A DNA stretch of 12,589 nt. It comes from Candidatus Harrisonbacteria bacterium (lineage in GTDB: Bacteria > Patescibacteriota > Minisyncoccia > UBA6257 > UBA11618). How positions within the stretch are numbered: position 1 is the first letter of the stretch; each line of letters begins with the position of its first letter. The translations under genes were made by a program, and so were the position numbers. Positions 6,823 through 12,227 of this stretch are shown in pieces. The stretch is from positions 1 to 12,589 of the forward strand of contig JAHFLM010000022.1 in the NCBI GenBank assembly GCA_023244865.1. Direction: 5' to 3'. The notes under the pieces were generated by a model. It was not told the DNA's origin, searched no databases, and was given only the letters and a program-made list of their open reading frames with translations.

Positions 6823-7526
6823 TGCTAGAAGGTGATTTTCAAAAAATTACGACGAGTGAGAATGTGCCGGGCGCTTTGATGCTTGTAGGTAATTTTCCGC
6901 GGGAGTGGCTTTTTAAACTTTTGAACTTTTGGCATTTTGGGGAATTTAGTTTGGGTGAGCGAGTTTTGTCTGATGCTTTAATTTTAGAAAAGGTAAAACT
7001 TGGAGTTGATGATGTGCGAGAGGTAAAAAGTTTTTTTAATAATACACCCTCAATTGCTCGGAAGAAAATAGCGGTGATTTTTCAGGCTGAGAAATTAACG
7101 GCGGAGGCGCAAAATGCATTACTTAAAATTGCGGAAGAGCCACATCCACAAGCTTTATTAATTTTGGTGGTAAGTAATTTGGATTTGATGTTACCGACTT
7201 TGCGTTCGAGATTTCTAAAATTATTTCATCAAGAAAATATTTTAGCGAAAGAAAAATTGCCGATTGCCGTTGACTTCTTTCGTTCTAATTTGGTAAAAAG
7301 AGAAGCTCTCATTAAAGAACTTTTTTTAAAGGCTGATGATGACGATGATAAGAATTTAATTTTTAAATTTTTAGAAGATCTAATGGCTTTATATGTAGAA
7401 GCTGGCGTAGAGAAAAATTATAAAGCTTTAGAGGGTTTGTTTGAGTTGAATAGTAAGTTGAATCGATTTAATGTTAATAAAAAATTATCTTTAAAAGTAT
7501 GGAGTCAATCCCACAGTGGTTATTAG
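6822..7526 (+). CDS. holB: DNA polymerase III delta' clamp-loader subunit, short form lacking the P-loop region
   Basis: Delta' is the rigid stator of the clamp loader that places the sliding clamp on DNA. The diagnostic block is at residues 62-131: VDDVREVKSFFNNTPSIARKK, VIFQAEKLTAEAQNALLKIAEEP and LPTLRSRF, where S-R-F replaces the SRC arginine-finger motif. At 234 residues it is about 100 shorter than usual. The segment that would hold the Walker A motif and the four-cysteine zinc module is absent, leaving a short divergent start (MLEGDFQKIT...). Delta' is already ATPase-inactive in E. coli, so this may still function. The lid and C-terminal helical part (140-234) is poorly conserved, with an acidic run DDDDD at 172-176. 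The start overlaps the mreB stop (TAATG). Alternative reading: a generic clamp-loader/AAA homologue. Confidence 0.85.
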   Translation: MLEGDFQKITTSENVPGALMLVGNFPREWLFKLLNFWHFGEFSLGERVLSDALILEKVKLGVDDVREVKSFFNNTPSIARKKIAVIFQAEKLTAEAQNALLKIAEEPHPQALLILVVSNLDLMLPTLRSRFLKLFHQENILAKEKLPIAVDFFRSNLVKREALIKELFLKADDDDDKNLIFKFLEDLMALYVEAGVEKNYKALEGLFELNSKLNRFNVNKKLSLKVWSQSHSGY

Positions 7527-7582
7527 TTTTATTTTTTGCAGGTATATTAGTTTATTTTTTGCCGATTGCTTGCCATCTTTAG
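7499..7582 (+). CDS. Possible 27-residue single-helix membrane peptide overlapping holB
   Basis: An ATG at 7499 opens a 27-codon frame (stop TAG 7580-7582) in a different phase from holB, whose last 28 nt it overlaps. The peptide starts MESIPQW and continues with an almost uninterrupted hydrophobic stretch (about residues 7-25, WLLVLFFAGILVYFLP) ending IACHL, long enough for one membrane crossing. No Shine-Dalgarno sequence is seen, so translation would depend on coupling to holB. Its stop codon falls at the left end of the structured repeat element at 7581-7711. Such short T-rich frames arise by chance, so this is tentative. Confidence 0.3.
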   Translation: MESIPQWLLVLFFAGILVYFLPIACHL

Positions 7583-7711
7583 TAAAAACGCTAAATTTTG
7601 AATAACTTCTTCGTTGCTCGCTGCGGTTCCCGTTCCGCCCTACTACTCGTAGGGCTCACGGCGTCCTCGCTCGCGTCTCGAATTTATTTCAAAATTTAGC
7701 GTTTTTGTACT
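7581..7711. repeat. Structured repeat element 1 (upstream of frr), ends are long inverted repeats
   Basis: A 131-nt unit. Left arm 7584-7602 (AAAAACGCTAAATTTTGAA) is perfectly complementary to 7688-7706, and AGT/ACT outside it also pair. The GC-rich interior contains a second perfect stem GCCCTAC (7637-7643)/GTAGGGC (7649-7655) with loop TACTC, flanked by CCGT/ACGG. The interior is related to element 2 at 8298-8422 (shared TACTA..TCGTA..GCTC.CG core). No convincing reading frame. It lacks a simple hairpin-plus-T-run terminator. Confidence 0.75.
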
Positions 7712-7748
7712 GGAAAATTTTGTTCAGAAGTGATAAGGTAATCTAAAT

Positions 7749-8300
7749 ATGGATAAAGATTTAGCTGGTTTGGAAAAGGATTTAATTGCTTTGGAGGCGA
7801 GATTTAAAGAGGAGCTTTCGGGGATTAGGAGTAATCGACCGTCTCCTAAAATGATCGAAGATATACAGGTGGAATATTTTGGGGCGTTTATGCCGATTAA
7901 GCAGTTGGGTTCGATTGCGGTGGTGCCACCTCGAGAATTGATTGTGAATGTTTGGGATAAGGGAGCGGCGCCTGCGGTCGGGAAGGCGATTGAGGATGCT
8001 AGTTTGGGCGTGAGCGTTTCTAGTCAGGGATTGGCGATTAGAGTTTCTTTGCCGCCACTTTCTACTGAAAGAAGGCAGGAGTTGGTGAAGCTTGTGAAGG
8101 GGATGATGGAGGAGCGGAGGATCGAAGTGCGTTCGAGAAGAGACGAAATAAATAAAGCATTTAAGGCGGAGATGGAAGAGGGAGTTTTGCGTGAGGATGA
8201 AAAATTCCGCTTACAGGAAGGAGTGCAAAAATTGGTGGATGCCGCGAATCATGCGCTAGAAAGTATTATACATGATAAGATAAAAGAGTTGGAGGAATAA
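7749..8300 (+). CDS. frr: Ribosome recycling factor
   Basis: RRF, with EF-G, splits the post-termination ribosome into subunits. The 183-residue length is normal. It shows the helical domain I start (LEKDLIALEARFKEELSGIRSNRPSPKMIEDIQVEYFG, residues 8-45), the domain II strands (PIKQLGSIAVVPPRELIVNVWDK...AIEDASLGVSVSSQGLAIRVSLPPLSTERRQELVKLVKG), and long C-terminal helices with RRIEVRSRRDEINKAFK and EDEKFRLQEGVQKLVD. AAGG at 7735-7738 lies 10 nt before the ATG, one of the few clear Shine-Dalgarno sites in the window. The gene stands alone between two related structured repeats, its stop TAA being the first bases of the second. Its usual partners tsf and pyrH are not adjacent. Confidence 0.97.
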   Translation: MDKDLAGLEKDLIALEARFKEELSGIRSNRPSPKMIEDIQVEYFGAFMPIKQLGSIAVVPPRELIVNVWDKGAAPAVGKAIEDASLGVSVSSQGLAIRVSLPPLSTERRQELVKLVKGMMEERRIEVRSRRDEINKAFKAEMEEGVLREDEKFRLQEGVQKLVDAANHALESIIHDKIKELEE

Positions 8301-8422
8301 AACTTAATACTTCGAGCGATCCCGGCGTTAATTTTTCGGCTTCCTCGGTCGCAGTACTAATTCGTACAGCTCCCGAGAGACCTCAAAAGTGCCTTGGGCT
8401 CATTTCAAATTATTAAGTTTTA
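8298..8422. repeat. Structured repeat element 2 (downstream of frr), ends are inverted repeats
   Basis: A 125-nt unit. TAAAACTTAATA (8298-8309) pairs perfectly with TATTAAGTTTTA (8411-8422), and the left arm includes the frr stop codon. The interior holds CTCGG...CCGAG around GTAC-TAATTC-GTAC, related to the interior of element 1. The right arms of both elements share ATTTCAAA..TT.A.GTTTT, while paired positions differ together (CGC/GCG in element 1, CTT/AAG in element 2). Confidence 0.7.
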
Positions 8423-8452
8423 AATTCTAAAAATAATAAAATTTAATTTTAC

Positions 8453-9457
8453 ATGGCATCTTTTATATTTGTCTTGATTGGGTTGTCGGTTTTAGTGGTA
8501 GTGCATGAGCTCGGGCATTTTTTGGCGGCGAAGTTTTTTAAGATGCGGGTAGATGAGTTTGGGGTGGGGTTTCCGCCAAAGTTTTTATGGAAAAAAATTG
8601 GGGAGACGGTTTACAGTTTGAATATCGTGCCTCTCGGGGGGTTTGTAAAAATTTACGGTGAGGATCAGGGCGCGGATGGGGAGGTGATTGATAAGAAAAA
8701 AAGTTTTGCCTACAGGCCAGCGTATCAAAGAGTGATCGTGCTCTTGGCCGGGGTCTTGATGAATTTTATGTTGGGCTGGTTTTTCTTGTTTTTAGTTTTG
8801 GTGGGTGGGTCAGAAACGAAGGTGGTGATTGATCGAGTGTTTGTGAATAGCCCGGCGGCGGCGGCGGGGATCATGGCCGGGGATCGTCTAGTGGGTTTTA
8901 AGTCGGCTGATGAGTTTGTGAAAGAAACTCGTGGTCATTTGGGAACGTTAATGAGTTTTAAGGTGGTGAATGATGCCGGTGAAAGAGAGGTGAGTCTAGT
9001 GCCAAGGGCTAATCCGCCAGTAGGAGAGGGGGCTTTGGGAATTTCAATTACCGGAATAGGACTTCCGAAAGAGGCTTTTGTGCCTGCGGTTTCTAAATCA
9101 CTTGAAGCTGCCTTAAGTGTGGTTGGTGAGATTTTTCGGGGTTTTTATCAATTATTTGTGACTCCGGAAGATGTGGTGGGGCCGGTTGGGATCGTCAAAA
9201 TGGCGGCAGATACATCGAAGCTCGGCTTTGCCTATTTCTTGCAGTTCTTAGCCTTACTGAGCCTGAATTTGGCGGTTTTAAACGTGTTGCCAGTGCCAGC
9301 TTTAGACGGGGGAAGGTTATTATTCGTAATTATTGAGAAAATTAGAGGTAAGAAGATGAAGGCGGGGAATGAGCTTATGGCCAATGCGATTGGCTTTGGT
9401 CTACTGATTTTATTGATATTAATAGTCACTCTGAAGGATATCAAGGGTCTATTCTAG
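8453..9457 (+). CDS. rseP: Membrane zinc metalloprotease, site-2 protease family (RseP-like, M50)
   Basis: Intramembrane protease that cuts single-pass membrane proteins; in E. coli it releases sigma-E and clears signal peptides. The 334-residue protein has the catalytic H18-E-L-G-H22 in the first helix followed by FLAAKFFKMRVDEFGVGFPP, the GGFVKIYGE segment (62-70), and the third zinc ligand D285 in NVLPVPALDGGRLLF (277-291). About four membrane helices are visible (near 3-25, 92-118, 258-280, 311-327). A single PDZ-like domain (about 125-200, with NSPAAAAGIMAGDRLVGF) lies between them, whereas E. coli RseP has two. The ATG at 8453 places the catalytic helix correctly; no Shine-Dalgarno sequence is visible. 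It follows repeat element 2 and precedes rplS without a terminator. Substrates cannot be inferred. Confidence 0.95.
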   Translation: MASFIFVLIGLSVLVVVHELGHFLAAKFFKMRVDEFGVGFPPKFLWKKIGETVYSLNIVPLGGFVKIYGEDQGADGEVIDKKKSFAYRPAYQRVIVLLAGVLMNFMLGWFFLFLVLVGGSETKVVIDRVFVNSPAAAAGIMAGDRLVGFKSADEFVKETRGHLGTLMSFKVVNDAGEREVSLVPRANPPVGEGALGISITGIGLPKEAFVPAVSKSLEAALSVVGEIFRGFYQLFVTPEDVVGPVGIVKMAADTSKLGFAYFLQFLALLSLNLAVLNVLPVPALDGGRLLFVIIEKIRGKKMKAGNELMANAIGFGLLILLILIVTLKDIKGLF

Positions 9458-9487
9458 GTATTTGCATTCTTTGGTTAAAGATGATAG

Positions 9488-9493
9488 TATAAT
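9488..9493 (+). promoter_or_regulatory. -10 element of a near-leaderless rplS promoter
   Basis: A perfect TATAAT sits 9 nt before the rplS ATG. The only -35-like match is TTGCAT (9462-9467) at a poor 20-nt spacing. Transcription would start at about 9500, almost on the start codon, and no Shine-Dalgarno sequence is present. Confidence 0.55.
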
Positions 9494-9502
9494 TGGACTA
9501 TT

Positions 9503-9826
9503 ATGATCGACGAAAAGACTTTAGAGAAAATAAAGCCGGGATGCACTGTGAAGGTGACCGAGTCTTTTAAAGAAGGGGAGAAGAAAAAGACCTCTGTTTT
9601 TAAGGGTATTGTGATCGCTCGAAAGCACGGCAAAGAAGCTGGTGGTACTTTTACCGTGAGAGGCGTCATCGCTTCTTATGGTTTGGAAAAAGTTTATCCA
9701 ATTAATTCTCCAAGAATCGAAAAAGTGGAAGTGACGCCAGCGGCTAAAAGGGTGAGACGTGCAAAGCTTTATTACTTGAGAGATTTGTCTGCGAAGAAGA
9801 TTAGAGAGCAACTTGGTACGAATTAA
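9503..9826 (+). CDS. rplS: 50S ribosomal protein L19 (bL19)
   Basis: bL19 lies at the interface of the two ribosomal subunits. The 107-residue product shows the family core: KPGCTVKVTESFKEGEKKKTSVFKGIVIARKHGKEAGGTFTVRGV (about residues 11-55), then IASYGLEKVYPINSPRIEKVEVT and a basic C-terminus VRRAKLYYLRDLSAKKIRE, the usual YYLR-DL-GKxxRI region. Length is close to typical (about 115). A perfect TATAAT lies 9 nt upstream of the ATG, suggesting a start with almost no leader. A hairpin terminator begins 8 nt after the stop. Its common neighbours trmD and rimM are not adjacent. Confidence 0.97.
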   Translation: MIDEKTLEKIKPGCTVKVTESFKEGEKKKTSVFKGIVIARKHGKEAGGTFTVRGVIASYGLEKVYPINSPRIEKVEVTPAAKRVRRAKLYYLRDLSAKKIREQLGTN

Positions 9827-9834
9827 GTAAAAAT

Positions 9835-9860
9835 CAAAAACAGCCTGAGGGCTGTTTTTG
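9835..9860 (+). terminator. Rho-independent terminator after rplS
   Basis: CAAAAACAGCC (9835-9845) pairs perfectly with GGCTGTTTTTG (9850-9860) around a TGAG loop, giving an 11-bp stem whose right arm contains the T-run. It lies 8 nt after the rplS stop and immediately before the next promoter. Confidence 0.92.
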
Positions 9861-9862
9861 TA

Positions 9863-9891
9863 TTGACGGTGTTTTGGGTTGGTGATATAAA
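9863..9891 (+). promoter_or_regulatory. Strong sigma-70-type promoter for the 9908-10753 unit
   Basis: TTGACG (9863-9868) and TATAAA (9886-9891) are separated by exactly 17 nt, and TGA just before the -10 gives an extended -10 (TG-A-TATAAA). It is the best promoter match in the window and starts 3 nt after the rplS terminator. The predicted start is near 9898. Confidence 0.8.
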
Positions 9892-9907
9892 TCTTTAGCT
9901 TTGTACT

Positions 9908-9994
9908 TTGACAAAACAAGGCAAAATTTATCATAGAGAGAGCCGCCGCCGTTCTCGTGTCGAGAAGTGGGGTTGGAGAGCTCGTGGTAAATAA
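9908..9994 (+). CDS. Candidate 28-residue very basic microprotein
   Basis: From a TTG at 9908 to TAA at 9992-9994 lies a 28-codon frame beginning M-T-K-Q-G-K-I-Y-H with the basic centre RESRRRSRVEKWGWRARGK. Thirteen of 28 residues are Arg or Lys, with two Trp, a composition typical of tiny ribosomal or RNA-binding proteins. It does not match a small ribosomal protein I can name (L34, L36 and THX were compared from memory). It starts about 10 nt after the predicted transcript start, has no Shine-Dalgarno sequence or ATG, and ends 12 nt before the next gene, which has a strong ribosome-binding site. The segment also forms a hairpin TTCTCG-TGT-CGAGAA (9952-9966), so it may instead be a structured leader. 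Confidence 0.35.
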   Translation: MTKQGKIYHRESRRRSRVEKWGWRARGK

Positions 9995-10006
9995 AGAGGT
10001 GTTGTC

Positions 10007-10753
10007 ATGTTACCAAAACAAAGAGACGAGTTGCTTGCAAGAATCTTGAGGGAGTTTCCATTGGGGAGCTTGTCTCAGGATGAGGCTCAAGCTTGGATCG
10101 GTGATCCGCTATTCGAGACTCATTTAGCCGAAGTCTTGAGTGCTAATGCTCCAAAGACCGGAAAAGAGTCGATGGTTTTAGATTGCTCTAGGAGTTTTGA
10201 TTCTGGGAAACTTGAGATTTTAGCTGATAATTTTGTGTTCTCGCCCAATTTGAATTTAAGCGATTATGATTCTAGGATGGCTGACAAAAGAGCGGATGGC
10301 TTGCCTTCTAAAATAGATTTTCAATTTGTTCAAGTTTCCGGTTCTTTTGGTTACTACTTTGGAGATGACGCTGTTTTGTCGCCTGGCTGGTCTTTTGTGG
10401 GGAGTGTAGTGACGAATAAATTTATTGTACCTTTATGTTTAAATCATTTTTTAGCTTTGGTTATTGATTATCAATCAAAAAGCAATGGAAGTGTTTTACA
10501 GTATTTTTTTTCAAAAGGTAATTTTAATTACTTGTATTTTCTAGGTCAAACTTTTGTAGCTAAGACCGGTAATTATGTCATGCGAATAAGTCGATGCGGA
10601 ATTAAAAAAGATTGTTTTTCTTTTGAGTTTGTTTCTTTAAATGACATGCTTGAGATTAGTGGGGTTCATTATTTAGGAATTGATTCTCAGAGAGTGGCTA
10701 ATTGGACCTCTCATTATAAGCGTGGCCCTGGTTTGGAGCACACTATTAAATAG
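10007..10753 (+). CDS. Hypothetical protein, 248 residues, no recognised family
   Basis: I do not recognise this protein. It is predicted soluble: no signal peptide or clear membrane helix, though the middle (about 136-155, KFIVPLCLNHFLALVIDY) is fairly hydrophobic. The first 48 residues look helical (QRDELLARILREFPLGSLSQDEAQAWIGDPLFETHLAEVL). The rest alternates short strands with many aromatic residues (SFGYYFGDD, LQYFFSKGNFNYLYFLG), suggesting an alpha-plus-beta fold. Cysteines at 60, 144, 197 and 203 show no metal-binding spacing. GAGG at 9996-9999 lies 7 nt before the ATG, a clear Shine-Dalgarno site. It sits in its own unit between a near-consensus promoter and a terminator, so it is probably well expressed. 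Real coding status is likely from length and these signals; function is unknown. Confidence 0.8.
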   Translation: MLPKQRDELLARILREFPLGSLSQDEAQAWIGDPLFETHLAEVLSANAPKTGKESMVLDCSRSFDSGKLEILADNFVFSPNLNLSDYDSRMADKRADGLPSKIDFQFVQVSGSFGYYFGDDAVLSPGWSFVGSVVTNKFIVPLCLNHFLALVIDYQSKSNGSVLQYFFSKGNFNYLYFLGQTFVAKTGNYVMRISRCGIKKDCFSFEFVSLNDMLEISGVHYLGIDSQRVANWTSHYKRGPGLEHTIK

Positions 10754-10772
10754 AAATTTTGTATTTTAAAGT

Positions 10773-10799
10773 CCGGCTTTGATTAGCCGGCTTTTTTTT
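10773..10799 (+). terminator. Rho-independent terminator after the 248-residue gene
   Basis: CCGGCT (10773-10778), loop TTGATT, AGCCGG (10785-10790), then C and eight T residues (10792-10799). It lies 19 nt after the stop codon. Confidence 0.93.
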
Positions 10800-10818
10800 G
10801 TTATTGTATTCCTAATAC

Positions 10819-10848
10819 TAGATTCTAAATATTAGATTCTAGATTCTA
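10819..10848. repeat. Three copies of TAGATTCTA before serS
   Basis: The 9-mer TAGATTCTA occurs at 10819-10827, 10833-10841 and 10840-10848, the last two overlapping by two bases. It lies 5 nt before the serS ATG, so the serS leader or promoter must include it. The motif is itself nearly palindromic (TAGA/TCTA). Confidence 0.7.
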
Positions 10849-10853
10849 TTTAT

Positions 10854-12128
10854 ATGTTGGATCTTAAGTTTATTTTGGCGAATAAAGCGGCGGTGGCGGA
10901 AAATTGCGGGAATCGGAATGTGAAGGTGGATTTAGATTTGGTGGAAAATTTAGCGAAGCAGAAGAGCGAATTAAACGTGGCGACTCAAGGCGCTTCCGAA
11001 AGATTAAATAAAATTGCGGAGGAGATTAAGATGGGGCAGGGTGACAAGGAGATGTTAGTCAAAGAGGGAAAGGAAATTAAATTAAGCTTGAAGGGTAAGG
11101 AAGATGAGCTTGCGAAAATAAGCGCGGCATTAATGGAAGAGCTTTATAAGATTCCGAATATGACCGATCCGGCAGCGCCTGTGGGAAAGCTTGATACAGA
11201 TAATAAAGAAATTAAAGTGGTGGGGAAAAAGCCAGAATTTAAATTTGAGGCTAAGGATCATATGGCTTTGGGAGAAAAATTGGATTGGTTTGATTTTGAA
11301 GCGGCTAATTTAACGACGGGGAATAAATTTTATTTTTTGAAAAATGAGGCGGTGTTACTCGAGTTTGCTTTGGTACGATATGCTTTGGATATTTTAATAA
11401 AAGAGGGTTTTAGTTTGCGGACGACGCCAGATTTGGCAAAATTGGAGATTTTTGAAGGGACGGGTTATGCGCCCCGGGGGAATGAGACGCAGATTTATCG
11501 AATTGAGGGAGAAAATTTGGCACTGGTCGCGACCGCGGAAATTACTTTGGGTGGAGCTTATAAGGATAAGTTGTTTGCGCATGCGAGCGAGTTGCCGGTG
11601 TTACTTGGGGGCGTGAGCCATTGTTTTAGGACGGAGGCTGGGGCTTATGGAAAAGCGTCTCGAGGCCTGTACAGAGTGCATCAATTTACGAAGGTGGAAA
11701 TGTTTATGTTTTCAGCACCAGAGGATTCGGCGAAATTATTAGACAAGCTTTTGGCAGTGGAGGAGCAGATTTTTACAGGGTTAGAGATTCCATATCACGT
11801 GGTGGATTGTTGTACGGGGGATTTGGGTGGGCCGGCTTATCGAAAATATGATATCGAGGCGTGGTTGCCGGGGGAAAATAGATGGGGTGAGGTGACTTCG
11901 GCTTCTAATTGTACTGATTATCAATCGAGGAGACTTGGGACGAAATTTAAAAAGGATGGTGGGAGTAAAAGCGAGTTGGTGCACACCTTAAATGGGACAG
12001 CGATTGCGATTACCCGAGCTATTATGGCTTTGATGGAAAATCATCAGAATGAAGATGGGAGTATTAATATTCCAAAGGCTTTGCAGCCTTACTTGGGGAT
12101 GGAGAGGGTGAGTCCGAAGAAGGTCTAA
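10854..12128 (+). CDS. serS: Seryl-tRNA synthetase (class II)
   Basis: Charges tRNA-Ser with serine in the cytosol. The 424-residue protein is of normal length. The N-terminal MLDLKFILAN...VDLDLVENLAKQKSELN...LAKISAALMEELYKIPNM (1-103) is the long antiparallel coiled-coil arm that grips the tRNA-Ser variable arm. The catalytic core shows TAEI (227-230) for serine recognition, motif 2 FRTEAGAYGKASRGLYRVHQFTKVEMF (258-284) and motif 3 LNGTAIAITRAIMALMENHQ (379-398), with the ATP-binding Arg R388. GEVTSASNCTDYQSRRLG (345-362) is also typical. The ATG at 10854 gives the canonical start; no Shine-Dalgarno sequence is visible. It stands alone after a terminator and before an inverted repeat that may also end its transcript. 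Confidence 0.97.
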   Translation: MLDLKFILANKAAVAENCGNRNVKVDLDLVENLAKQKSELNVATQGASERLNKIAEEIKMGQGDKEMLVKEGKEIKLSLKGKEDELAKISAALMEELYKIPNMTDPAAPVGKLDTDNKEIKVVGKKPEFKFEAKDHMALGEKLDWFDFEAANLTTGNKFYFLKNEAVLLEFALVRYALDILIKEGFSLRTTPDLAKLEIFEGTGYAPRGNETQIYRIEGENLALVATAEITLGGAYKDKLFAHASELPVLLGGVSHCFRTEAGAYGKASRGLYRVHQFTKVEMFMFSAPEDSAKLLDKLLAVEEQIFTGLEIPYHVVDCCTGDLGGPAYRKYDIEAWLPGENRWGEVTSASNCTDYQSRRLGTKFKKDGGSKSELVHTLNGTAIAITRAIMALMENHQNEDGSINIPKALQPYLGMERVSPKKV

Positions 12129-12139
12129 ACTAGCTAAGT

Positions 12140-12216
12140 TGTCATTCCCGTGAAAACGGGAATCTACGTCGTATGGGCGGCTAATTTAGCAGATCCCCGT
12201 TTTCACGGGAATGACA
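12140..12216. repeat. Inverted pair of ATTCCC-N8-GGGAAT (dRS3-like) repeats
   Basis: The 26-nt left arm (12140-12165) and right arm (12191-12216) are inverted copies with one mismatch, separated by 25 nt. Each arm is itself a hairpin: ATTCCCGTGAAAACGGGAAT (12144-12163) has an 8-bp stem with a GAAA loop, and 12193-12212 is its near-copy. The form equals the ATTCCC-N8-GGGAAT repeat called dRS3 in Neisseria, also common elsewhere. It lies 11 nt after serS and may act as its terminator, although no T-run follows. Confidence 0.8.
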
Positions 12217-12227
12217 GTGGGCGGTAT

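Noticed and set aside
7581..7711. Element 1 as a simple terminator of the murA-mreB-holB operon
   Set aside because: The long outer arms enclose about 85 nt of GC-rich structured sequence and a related copy follows frr, which does not fit an ordinary hairpin-plus-T-run terminator, although some terminator activity is possible.
9521..9934. 137-codon minus-strand frame across rplS and its terminator
   Set aside because: It is antisense to a secure ribosomal protein gene and crosses a hairpin terminator; no family resemblance.
10801..10853. Start of a CRISPR array at the TAGATTCTA repeats
   Set aside because: Units are only 9 nt, irregularly spaced and overlapping, with no spacers of constant size and no cas genes.
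1..12128. UGA reassigned to glycine or tryptophan
   Set aside because: All genes reach normal length without any in-frame TGA, so there is no sign of recoding.
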